Shown here: one piece after another, positions 31,312 through 42,063 of the stretch | Position numbering within the stretch: position 1 is the first letter of the stretch | How the letters are laid out: each line of letters begins with the position of its first letter | NCBI GenBank assembly: GCA_011319805.1 | Contig: SJRY01000004.1 | Location: forward strand, 186,001 to 250,000 | Source of the DNA: Macrocybe gigantea | Taxonomy: Eukaryota > Basidiomycota > Agaricomycetes > Agaricales > Callistosporiaceae | Reading direction: 5' to 3' | DNA length: 64,000 nt | Made by a program: the position numbers and the translations under genes | The notes under the pieces: generated by a model | The model's input: the letters and a program-made list of their open reading frames with translations, nothing else | Database searches by the model: none | Told to the model about the DNA's origin: nothing

Positions 31312-34300
31312 TCAGGTACTGTGCGGCAACGCGCTGAAAGCAAGGCGATCAGTGAAAGGATTCCAGTAAAATGTCGGACAGAGTTGCAAAACATCATGGC
31401 TTTTCCAATTTGGGGGAGGAGAAGGACCAAAATGGGGGATCAGGTGAGCGCTCTGCCGAACATGCGTCAAAGGTATGATGCTGCTGACTATATCCCCATT
31501 GTGTCGCGCCCGAGTCAGTTTGTACAGGCCATGGCCCTCTTCTGGCATCTTCTTGAAAGGGGAGAACCACTCGATATAAGCGAGATATTTTGGAGGGCGA
31601 TGAGTCTCGTTGTCAAATAGAGAGCCGAGGAAGCGATCCAGAATTGAAAAAATAACTCGAACCTGACCACATCGATAATCTACAGATTGCTCAGCTTGGG
31701 TTGCATTCAGACATTAGTGAACTTGTAGGATACCTTGGATACTGGAGTCTTCGTTGTCATAGTCTTGAAAGTTTACCAAGACAGTGTCATGGCGGGCAGG
31801 ATGGTTCATCTGCGATCGACCACGACGGTGACTGATTCTTTCAGGTGTCGCATGGAAGGAATCAATTGTATGGCCATCCTCGTCACAAAACTTGGCTTTG
31901 TGATAGACTGCAACGGAATCGAAGTATAACCTAACATGATTGGCCTCATCTTCAACTTGACGAGGAGTATGCAGACCAGGTTTCCGAACCAAAGCTACAA
32001 ATCGGGCAAGTGCTGCCTCGAAAAAGGTTGCATGATAATCAATTTTCAGCTGCTCGAATGTTACAGCTGATATGGACGGGTACTTCGTCAGTTGCAAAAG
32101 GCGCCTGGGAGTGAGGAGCAGAAAGCGCCTGACAAATGACGGTTGAGAGGCCAGCCCGGCGGGGAAGGTTTCAGTGCTGCTTCTCCGAGCCAGAGGTCCC
32201 GATCCTGACTGAACATATTTGTCGTGGCGGAAAATCTTCTCTTTTCGCTCGAGCCATGATGTCATTTGTTCGAATTCTTCTTTGCGATTTGTCGCCCGGT
32301 ATGCATCCTTTGCTAAATCAATATGGAGGCGTTCCATATACTCCGTATTGTAGTTGTCAGTTGTTCCAAAAAGCTTGATCGTTGTAACGTAATGTCGAAG
32401 TGCGTGCAGCTTCGGTAGGTTCATGTCTGATCGGATACCCAATTCGACGAAAGCCCCCATGTCCTTATGGAATCGATCGAGGGCATCTTCCAGATAGTGC
32501 AACGTCACATCCAAATGAATCGGGTATGCAGCGAGGTAAGTGAAATCGAGAATTGCCCGTAAAGCGCAAAGTATACGCTGGGAAGATGTGGGATCGAGAA
32601 GGGGAGAAGGTGCATCAATGACTAGAGCAAGAAGAAAACGACATATCTGATTATGTTCAGTTCCTGTCACGCGTGATAACGAAGAGATGCCGTTGCGAAA
32701 GATGCGGATGTGATGGTTTGGCGGTAAAACCTTGCACCGCAGGTCGATCTCGCTGCACCATACAACTCCCCGATCCACGTACAGGCGTGTTTGATGATGC
32801 CCTGGTACAGTTGATGCAGCAAGTCAGGTGTGATAGATCGATAAATGTTAACATATGGTAGATCCTCCCAGTATGGGTGAATGACAGGTTTTATCTTCTG
32901 TTCTGCGCAGGCTTGTGTGTATTCGGCAGGTGACATGTCTTCGAAGCCCTGCAAAATGTCGAGTATTTTATGGAGATCTCTGAATTTGATTTCTGCATCA
33001 GGATTGCCGAGATCCTTGGCCTCGTTCATGCATTTCGACAGTCGTTAGATTTGACACATGTGACGAGGAGTTGTTCGGGGTAATCTGCGGCATGGACGGC
33101 CATGAGAGGATGAGCACGATACATGACACCACTTCCCGTTGCCATAGCCAATCCGTCAACGCCTGGCTTCTTCAAGGGTGACAAAATCTTGCGCATGCAC
33201 GCATGATAGAGGTTTGCGACAGCACGGCATGAGGCCTGGACTTTGATGTGCTCGAGTTTTGTCGTCGGGAGATATGCCAGCAAGACGTGCGCATGAGTCG
33301 AAGGTTTGCGACGAAGGTGCTTTGGGATATTCCCGATGGTCAGATACACGGGGTATGCTTGCTTTGTCCTAAAAAGAGTGACTAGTGTCTTGTCCGATGA
33401 GAGTATCATGGGAATTATCGTAGCGCCGATTCCCTTTTCTCTATTTCGATCTAGCGACAAGATTGAATTGAGTACTACGCCAAGTCGCAGAGCCGCAATT
33501 GCATTTGCATCCTCACCTGTGTTTTCCACCACCAGACGCCCGTGTTCATTTCATGATAAATCCGCTTGTTGTGCTTGTCGAAATGCTGCTCTGGTTCCAA
33601 TAAAAGGGAATCGCAAAATTCTGGATCACCAAACAGAGCCTTTATACACTCGAGAGGATCACGGTAATATACATCGAATGTCTCGCCACTTGATTTGACC
33701 TCGCCGTGTTTGAAATTCAACCTTCCTGGAAGTTGCGCGTCGATTTTCTGATTCAGTTCTCGTGAGTTCTTGAATGACAGTCCCAAAGCATCAACGACCT
33801 GCATGGAAAACATGTCAGCAATATCTGGCTCAGCTGAGGTGAGCCGTACTTACCCCTTCGATACCCAGTAGCTCGGTCAACGCCGTCGAACTTGGGCCTC
33901 GAAGTTTTGCCCACCTTGCCACTTCCCAATCGAGCTTGGAATTAAAGGGTGCCCAGGGATTGTTGGAAATGTCGTCGAAGCTGCAGCGATATGTGTCGTA
34001 TGCATGGTTTGTTGGCATGCCGTTCAGAGGTGTGCCAGGTTTGCCGAGCTCTGGAGGAAACCTTTTGATGTGTGAGACCATAAAAGAAGGGGCGGACTCG
34101 GAGCTTTGCATCCCGGGCTGCTCTAGCGCCGCCGTGCGCAGTTCTGCATCATCCACAATGTCCACGTACAGATCTGATGCTCCAGTCTCGTCGAGATCTA
34201 GCCCGCTGTCACTGTCTTCATCGGAGTCGAAATCCATTGCCTCCTCGCCCACGCCGTAGGTTTGTAGAAAGCCCGAACGTCTTCGTCGATGGTATAATCA

Positions 34301-34741
34301 TCATCCTCGTCGGCATCATCTGCGGCTGTAAGCTCAGTCTCGATCTCCATGTCAAAGCCTTGCACATCGAAATTTGCCGCGCCATGCTCATCGTCAATGC
34401 CGCTTGCATGGATAGGTGGCGCGATATCGAGATCCTGCATTGGATAGTCCGAGTCTTATGTTTGACATCGGGGGTTAGAAAGTTTTGAAAATGCATATAG
34501 AAACACAAGACATACCGTAACCAACACCATCTTCGCCTAGTACAGGTAAATCGAACCGTCGAACAGGCTGGTGGGCTGCCGGATAATGGCCTTCTGTGTC
34601 TGGTTCTGCGTCGTCCAAGTCCGAGTCAGCAATGAAATGAGAACGAGCGGCTTGGCATGACGGCCGCTTTGACATCTTGAGATGTTTTTGAAGGCCATGA
34701 TACGACGCGATGAGATGGCCGCAACCAGGACACCGCGGCAT
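31312..34741 (-). pseudogene. Plavaka-type (EnSpm/CACTA-related) transposase, degenerate
   Basis: From the ATG at 34741: a C2H2-like finger (MPRCPGCGHLIASYHGLQKH), acidic linker, NNPWAPFNSKLDWEVARW, the core (GATIIPMILSSDKTLVTLF, AYPVYLTIGNIPKHLRRKPS, LLAYLPTTKLEHI, YWEDLPYVNIYRSITPDLLH, LPPNHHIRIFRNGISSLSR, KLFGTTDNYNTEYMERLHID) and the C-terminal part (YLAYIEWFSPFKKM, HLIPHFGP) ending at 31312. This order is that of agaricomycete Plavaka transposases. Introns at about 33835-33788, 33533-33457 and 31715-31656 splice in phase. Frame breaks of one base lie near 33030 (after CVKSNDCR) and 32760 (after WIGELYGAA), and probably near 34265, so the copy is inactive as written. Terminal repeats were not identified with confidence. 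Confidence 0.85.
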
Positions 34742-35891
34742 GTCGCCACGGACGACTCGGAGTCGGTATCTTGAATCACCTCTCGTCAAACTTGAATGAG
34801 ATTGAGAATGAGTCGTAGTCGTGCGGAACAGGTCTGACCGTATCAGACTTGTGGGAGAAGGCAAAAGAACAAGACATACGCACTTACAAGGACGCGAGGG
34901 AAGCGTCAGCGGTGCGTCGAGCGAGTTATCAAAACGGCGCAAAAGATCGGGAACTACCCCATAATTAGTCATCCATCTGTGGGTAACTAGCCTGAATTGG
35001 CACCGAAGCCTCCTTCCAATATCTTAGGTCAATCTTTATCGTCCCTTTACTGTGCTTTACCCGTTATATTCAAAATTAGGTCCCAAACCGCCCCTAACTA
35101 CCGCATTGGGTTTTTCCTGATGTATGTGTCCTCGTTGGAAAAGAGCATCAAGGCGGAAATCATCTTACCGCTCAGCGCTGTCCGGACCCAGCCACGAGGT
35201 CAGCGTCGTACTTCACGGCGAACAAAAAGTTCATTCTATTTGCGGCTTTTGGTGCGTTCTTCATGAGGACCTTCGGTTTTCCTGACAGCCGATACCTTCA
35301 TTGACGTTCGCAGACCACGTTATCCACGATGATGTGAAGTCTTCAATAAAGGCTGTGCCAAACTTTAACTTCCGGCGTCGGGAAAATGTAGCCGTCAAAC
35401 CAGTGCCGGAAGGAACTGTCGCCGTGTTCTATCGGCGTTGGGTCGCGGTGGTTGAAGCAATGTCGTCTTCAAAACCTAGATATCAACTTTTGCTCTGCTA
35501 CTAGCCTTCTACACTTGTGTCAAGACCGTTAGAAGATTTCTTATAGGAGAGAATGGCTTCTGAATCTCTGGTAAGCATTGTCATCATCGCCTTGAGAGTG
35601 GAGTATTTCGTACTCCTATAGTGTTGTTATTGGCTATTGTTTCACATTTCTCCAAAGGGTTTGCCGTCATCTACGGGGCATGGCCGGACTTTAGCAAGAG
35701 CAGCATCACCACTTTGGATTCGCCCTATATCGGCTGTCTGAGCTAGAATACAACGGTGTCTTGCTCATTACGAACTGCCTCACCTAGGTCCGTTGAGACA
35801 CGCCGCATCTCGCCGGTTGATGTGCATAACGATCCGGTTGCGACTATTTAACTTCTCGTTCTCGGGCTCTTCTTTCCTCATCCCTCCCGTC
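34742..35891. other. 1.1-kb interval upstream of the FAD oxidase
   Basis: No coding frame above about 90 codons and none recognised. Holds the right end of the Plavaka copy (not delimited) and the oxidase promoter. Confidence 0.45.
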
Positions 35892-37807
35892 ATGCTCAGT
35901 TGGCGAAGCTTTCTGTTTCTGGCTACCTGCTTTTCACAAGTTCTGTCATCCGATATCCGGGGCGACTTGAACTCTGCCGGTATTAAGGCTGTATTTCCTG
36001 GTGAACCGAGCTATTCATCAGCCAGTGCTGCTTGTGGGACATCTTTCAAAACTCTGCCTTAGCGTTGCTATCCTAACCAGCATTTTCTCAGTTAATCTCC
36101 GGTTTACTTTTCAACCTGCCGCTGTCACGTATCCAACGTCTCCGAAACAAATTGCGGACATCATTAAAATAGGAGGATCGCAAAACCTGCAAGTCATAGC
36201 GCGGAGTGGAGGCGTAAGTTATTCATCAACGACTTTGCAAATCTCAACAATGTTCTCTTCGACAGCATAGCTACATTGCTAACGGTCTAGGCGGGAAGAA
36301 CGGTGCCATAGTGGTGGACTTACAGTATTTCAACAAGGTCACCCTCAATCGATCTGCTGGAACCGCCACTATCGAATCAGGAAATCGATTAGGCGATATC
36401 GCGCTGGCGTTGAATAAGGCCGGTCGTGCTCTTCCTCATGGCACGTGTCCTTATGTCGGAATCGGCGGTCATTCTAGTATGGTTCCTTTCTCGTCGGAAG
36501 GTCGTTGATACTAACAATGGGGCTCAGGTTACGGAGGATTCGGATTCACCTCCCGGATGTGGGGTTTAACCCTTGATAACATCGTTTCGATCAGTCTAGT
36601 CCTCGCGAATGGGACAATCGCCACGGCTTCTCAGAAACAAAACACTGACTTGTTCTGGGTAGGCAATTGCAGATAACATGATTGTTGGTGCATCATGCTG
36701 ATAACAACTTATTAGGCTATGAGAGGAGCCGGTGGCTCATTCGGAATAACAACCTCAATTGAAGTCAAGACATATACTGCTCCACCCTCATCTACTGTCT
36801 TTCAATATCAGTGGAGCTTGAACGTTGGCGATGCCGCCAAGGCACTCTCCGCGTTTCAAAGCTTTGTTCAAACTGATATCCCTCCTCAATTCGGCGCGGA
36901 AATCAACCTCTTCCGTGGACCTGTATCTGGCAACGTAACGTGGACCCTTACTGGTGGTTGGTACGGTGCTGCACAGGATTTTAACGCTACCATTGCTCCC
37001 CTTTTGAAAAAACTTCCCAAGAATCCGAAGGTCACTTTGAGCGTTGGAACTTACATCAACAGCGTCAATTATCTTGGTGGTCTTGGACGACTGGATACCA
37101 CCGTCACTCCTGACACCCACGATACGTTTTATGCCAAGTCTTTAATGACTCCTCAGAGCTCCCCGATGTCTGCTAACGCATTAACGGCCTTCATGCGCTC
37201 GCTGGCGGTTGACGGTTTTGTATCCAAGACCGTACGTTGTTGGTTTGTTGGAGTTGTCCTTCGACTGACGAAATGTGCCCAGGATTGGTTCGTTCAAGTC
37301 GAACTTTATGGAGGAACCAATTCTGCTATCAACGCTATCCCTCTTGATGCATCCGCGTTTGCTCATAGGAGCTCTATATTCACCATTCAATTCTACGCGT
37401 CTTCTTCCAGCCACCAACCGCCATACCCGCAATCTGGATTTAGCTTTCTCGACAGTGCGTTAATGCTGATCAAACGCTCGCTACTTGTGTTCATCTCTTC
37501 TACCTTCTTAGACGTTGTTAATAGCATCGTATCTAATAGTCCTAAAGGATGGAACTATGGGTAATCAATCATCCTGCTCTATCGCTGAAATCAACTGATC
37601 TATTCCCCAGTGCCTATCCGAATTACGTGGACGACAAGCTCTCAGATTGTTCGTACTATTATATCTCGACACACACTATATCACTCTCTGACGTCTATGG
37701 CAGGGCAACTCCGTTATTACGGTGCTCACTATCAGCGCCTTCAAAGAATCAAGGCACAGTACGATCCCAAGGGCCGGTTTATGTTCCCGACTGGAATTGA
37801 CGATTAG
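35892..37807 (+). CDS. secreted FAD-linked oxidase (glucooligosaccharide oxidase / berberine-bridge type)
   Basis: Nine exons, all in phase: 35892-36033, 36092-36213, 36266-36476, 36528-36658, 36716-37231, 37283-37454, 37512-37560, 37611-37648, 37704-37807; 494 aa. Signal peptide in the first ~19 residues. FAD_binding_4 domain: RSGG-HSY with His89 and TCPYVGIGGH with Cys149, the pair that binds FAD bicovalently in this family, then YGGFGFTSRMWGLTLDNIVS and AMRGAGGSFGI. The C-terminal BBE domain has YPNYVDDKLSDW and YGAHYQRLQRIKAQYDP. Such enzymes oxidise carbohydrate or alcohol substrates with O2, giving H2O2, outside the cell. The exact substrate cannot be read. Convergent with the ADP-ribosylglycohydrolase gene, 227 bp away. 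Confidence 0.9.
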
Positions 37808-38034
37808 GGCACGAATAAGTACGTATCTGCTTATCAACTCAATGTCTGTTCCACTAAACGATGTGATGACAGTATATGCCATTATCCTACAGTACGAAAC
37901 AACTCCATCTATTACCACATCGAAAGACGTACGCTGTCTCGTTGCCTAATTATACCGCCCAGGTCAGATCGTCTGCTCCCAATCTGTATTACTACATACT
38001 TGCAATGGTTGTCATTGATAACTTAGGAATTAAA

Positions 38035-39375
38035 CTACTTCACTCTGTTGTCGTTGAGGGTTTGAGCGTAATTCGCAAGTTCATTTGCTACTCCTTCCAG
38101 TAGATCCGTTTTAACCAGAGAGGATAACCATTCCTTCACTCTTTTCGTCCAAAACCTGCCGGAGCGACTGGATTCTTCACATGAGTACCAACAACCTGCT
38201 AGGCCGCCATAAATTGCTCCGACGGTATCCGCGTCGTTTCCCAGATTTACAGCCATGATCGCCCCTTGCTCGAATGTCCAGGTCGCTACGAAACAGTACA
38301 GAGCTGCGACAAGTGTATGCAAGACGTATCCAGATGAAGGAAGGTCGTCGGTTAAAGGGATGCTATTGAGAATAGCGTCGTGATCATCGAAATTCGGAGC
38401 CGGCATTTTAGCAACCAGGCGCAGAATCGGATGATAGTTCCAATAATACCTCTCGAGCTCCAATCGCTCCGATGGTGGAGTGGGTGCGTCATGCGGCGTC
38501 GCCAAGGCTTCGTGAAGGATGGACTCTGTGTAAGGGAACTGGGCGAAGTAATGCAATAAATCCAGTTTTGTCAATGCCTTGTTTGCAGTAGCAGCATTCA
38601 TGACGAGAGTAATTGCACCTGTCCACACCTCGCATGCCTCCAAGCACAAGGAAGTAGGATGTGTAGTAGCGCTGCTGCGCCTCGCGAGACGGCGGGCCTG
38701 CGTTTCGTCTTTCCAATAGGCCAGGCCCACTGGTAGCACGCGCATGAGGCTTCCATTACCAGCGAAGACCCTCTTGCTAAGATCGCGACGGATGTGGTTC
38801 AAAGCCTTCTCAATGTCGACTGCCGCGTCAATTCTATGTCGCGCATAGATGTGGAGAGCTCTGCTGATGGTGTTGCCGATATCGAAACATCTGTCAGTCG
38901 CCGACAGGACACCATTGTTATACCATCTCGCATAAGCATCTAGCTGATCCTTTTCATCGAATCCCCCCAGGCGTGCGGCTGAGTCGTCTCCCTGGCTTTG
39001 GGATTTGCACGTAGCGATCGAGCGTGCGAGGCAGAGCGTCATGGAAGTGTCATCTGTCCACACGCCTGAAGGAAGAGAAAAGTTGTCGTTGGGCATCATG
39101 GTCGTCACCAGAGGGAACGAAAACCGACTCTGGAACTCGGCGGGCCCTCCGAGTGCGTCGACCATAGCCGTTGCCAGGATAGAAAGGCGGATCTTTGTCG
39201 AGGGCGACGCGAACACGACCCTCTGCTCATGGAGTGACAACGAAGTAGGTTGTGGCTTTTCTGACATTCCACTGCTAGGGTTTCGCGAAACGACAGATGT
39301 AATTGTTTGGCGAAACAGCCCACGAGTGTGAGTATGATTCCTAAGATGCTTAGATATCCCCACCAAGAATGACAT
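38035..39375 (-). CDS. ADP-ribosylglycohydrolase (ARH/DraG family)
   Basis: Intronless, 446 aa from the ATG at 39375. The fold is marked by the N-terminal metal motif GVWTDDTSM (Asp108, Asp109), HIRRDLSKRVFAGNGSLMRVLPVGLAYW, and the C-terminal metal motif NLGNDADTVGAIYGGLAGCWY. These bind the two divalent ions that hydrolyse ADP-ribose from proteins or free derivatives. The first 36 residues are basic and lack acidic residues (SKHLRNHTHTRGLFRQ), like a mitochondrial presequence; an alternative start at Met37 (SSGMSEK) would give a cytosolic form. The lack of introns is unusual beside its intron-rich neighbours and is seen in this bacterial-like family. Confidence 0.92.
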   Translation of the reverse strand: MSFLVGISKHLRNHTHTRGLFRQTITSVVSRNPSSGMSEKPQPTSLSLHEQRVVFASPSTKIRLSILATAMVDALGGPAEFQSRFSFPLVTTMMPNDNFSLPSGVWTDDTSMTLCLARSIATCKSQSQGDDSAARLGGFDEKDQLDAYARWYNNGVLSATDRCFDIGNTISRALHIYARHRIDAAVDIEKALNHIRRDLSKRVFAGNGSLMRVLPVGLAYWKDETQARRLARRSSATTHPTSLCLEACEVWTGAITLVMNAATANKALTKLDLLHYFAQFPYTESILHEALATPHDAPTPPSERLELERYYWNYHPILRLVAKMPAPNFDDHDAILNSIPLTDDLPSSGYVLHTLVAALYCFVATWTFEQGAIMAVNLGNDADTVGAIYGGLAGCWYSCEESSRSGRFWTKRVKEWLSSLVKTDLLEGVANELANYAQTLNDNRVK

Positions 39376-42063
39376 TTCCCCAATGCCGTTCGTCCCGGAC
39401 TTGTTTTAACCTATTCTAGAAGATTGAGATAATTACGGACAGTGGGTGAGATCAACACCACACCAGTGGCCACTGCCCGGAAGAAAGGGCCGTCCGTGAG
39501 TTACTTCAATCAACTTATCACTATTCAGGTTCGAAGCTATTTAGCCTTATCATCCTTATATCGTGCCAAATCAAAATGACAGAGCGAATCAGCTCCAAGT
39601 CTATTTCGAGGGTACCTGTACAGATTCTGATGAACATGACAAGGTAAAACTCTCACTGCTGTGATGCTGGATTTCTGGAAACCAAGTAACAAGCCTCGAA
39701 TATTGCCTTTAAAGTTTCGTTCGGCACCTTGTGGACCAGTATTGTAGCACAACAATTAACTTCTGTCATTGCCAATTTAGTGCGGAGAAAGCAAGATCGC
39801 TTCTGAGACCAAGTAGTCATAGAAGATGCTGCTGCCTGTAGCGTTGCGACGTTTCATGGAGTCAACTCTTTGTGTATTGCATCGAAAATTGATCAAGGAC
39901 TAAACTGGTAATTGTAAACACAGAGAACTCTGCTTCAATGAGATAGACGGAGGTGTCTGCTTGTTTCATGTATTGCCACGACAAATATAACTGATTCACT
40001 AGGGATTGGTAGATCTCCGTGAGATGACGATGTATTTGACTGCATTGCTCGTGAGGGCGTATTTTGCCAGGGACAGGTCGTCCATGCACTGAAAACCGTT
40101 CTTCGTTGAGCCTTGATGTGAGGTGTTTCCTGGGACGCCGCCAGCTGCGAGCTGAAAATATCTGATATGAGAAGGTTCGTGTCTCATAAAACTGCAGTTT
40201 GAAACTGGTACGAATGCTGCTCACGAAAGCATTGAGATGGGCGCCAGGAACACAGCCGTCATCCTCCTACTCTGTGTGATGTTCGATCTATTCAAATGCG
40301 CACCAAGGGATTTGTGCCGCAAGTACAGTGACAACGGGTTACAAACAAAAGACACGGACCGCCAGGAACTGGGAAACAGGACATAGATTGCGAACTCGGC
40401 TCGGGTGGCGCCGCCGACACAGCTGACTTCATTTACATATCGCCATATCCAGGGAATACTGAATTCTGTTATCATACATCGGACATGAAATCTCGCTAGA
40501 ACAGCAGTAGTAATTGCATTTGGAGCTCCAAAGTATCGCGGACATGATGTTAGTGATTGGCCGTGAACACATCGACCTGACATGACCGGCAAACGTGCCT
40601 GCAGCGTGCGTCAAACCCATTGCCTTGACTTTGAATATCACGAGCCGACAGCAAATTGCTGCATGGGCTAATCATATCACCGAGGTTAAAGGGTTAACGA
40701 GTCGTACCTGATGTACGTCTAACGTGGATAACGAGGTGGGTGAGCCACACGTGTGGTTCGCCCGTGGGATAGGGATAAATGATTAACCCGTGGTGACGCA
40801 ATCGCAGGATTGCGCATGTTAAGAGACACGAAGAGTTGGAAAGCGAGAAAGGTAAAATGACCGCGGTTCAAGATTGCGTTTCACACCTTCATAGATAATA
40901 ATTAGAATAGCTAGAGCAATAGAGGCGAGGTCGAGTTGTGGGCATAGTCAAAGTGGGATGTCAGAACGGCGGCCGAAGAGGTGACTGGTTTCGGCAAAGG
41001 TGGGATAGATCGATAACGCTGAACTCCGAAATTCACAGGCAGCTGAATGGCGCATGTATGGGCGGCCCTAAGAAGAAGTGAGATAAAACTCAGCGAATGA
41101 GAGAACGATAAACGCGGATAGCTTGGCGCTCATGGGGACAAATTGGGATCAGTGCGTCCCAAAAGTATGGGGCTCGAACCTCACCGCAGGCAAATTTGGA
41201 AGTGGATTTACACATGGCGGGAAAATTGCGGCTTTGGTAGCAAGAGATATGTAGAGTGTGAGTTGAGTGCAGTTGGGTTCGCGGGTGTCTGGGAAATAGA
41301 GTGTTGCCACCGACACATTTTTTGGAAGGCGAGCACGCTAGTGTAGCCCTTGCGAGGCAGGGAAACAAACAAGTGAACCTTGATGGCTCTGGGGTTGAGG
41401 TCGGGAAGGTCGGCCAGAAAATTCGAATGGATGGTAAGGAAAAGAGCGAGTGACATGCGAGGCGACGATGGGGGCTAAGCGATGGAGCGGCCGACCAAGC
41501 AAAGTTGGTGATAGGTGGAGATTTGAAAAAAAAATAAAAATAAAAAATCGAGCCGAGTCAGACACGTGGATAACGACCAGGGACAAGTCCTGGTTATTGG
41601 CTCCGTTAGACCGTGGGTTAGAATTTCCGTATTAGAAGCAGAATTTGACAGTGTATTAGCGAGTGTATGTTCCCGTTCTCCGACAAAGGTCCGTCTCTAA
41701 ATTCCCCACCACAGGCCGTCTCTTCCCCTCGTCACATGCGACCTCCACACATCAGCATCCAGGGAAATATACATACACCACGTTCATCCCACTAAATTTT
41801 TGCGACCTCAACAGAAAGGGAAAGAAACTGTTTTCTTACATATGTGATCTTCTGATCTTCGTATCAAGCATCGCTGCGTAAGGTTATTCTCGTGCACACG
41901 GGTAGATCGCAACTCAGTGGGAACTTGCCTTTTCTTGCACTCAATCTCGCGTGGCGCTCCGTCTGCGTTGTACACAGGTGTCTTCGACCCGTCCTCCTTC
42001 TTTCACTATCCCGTCTGCTACTCCTAGTCCCATTTACAGCCACCCCCGCTACACACCCGAATA
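39376..42063. other. 2.7-kb interval without a supportable gene
   Basis: Short random frames only. Contains the palindromic cluster at 40691-40789, an A-rich tract at 41525-41548 and the promoter of the Zn2Cys6 gene. Confidence 0.5.
40691..40789. repeat. palindrome-rich block bounded by GGGTTAA / TTAACCC
   Basis: About 99 bp bounded by inverted GGGTTAA (40691) and TTAACCC (40783-40789). It contains a perfect 12-bp palindrome CCACACGTGTGG at 40745-40756 with an E-box CACGTG core, and is followed by the hairpin CGCAATC-gca-GGATTGCG (about 40797-40815). Could be a small MITE-like insertion or a binding-site cluster; no target duplication was found. Confidence 0.4.

Noticed and set aside
41150..41185. 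Sequence resembling a tRNA T-loop (GGGCTCGAACC)
   Set aside because: No matching acceptor stem, D arm or anticodon arm on either strand.
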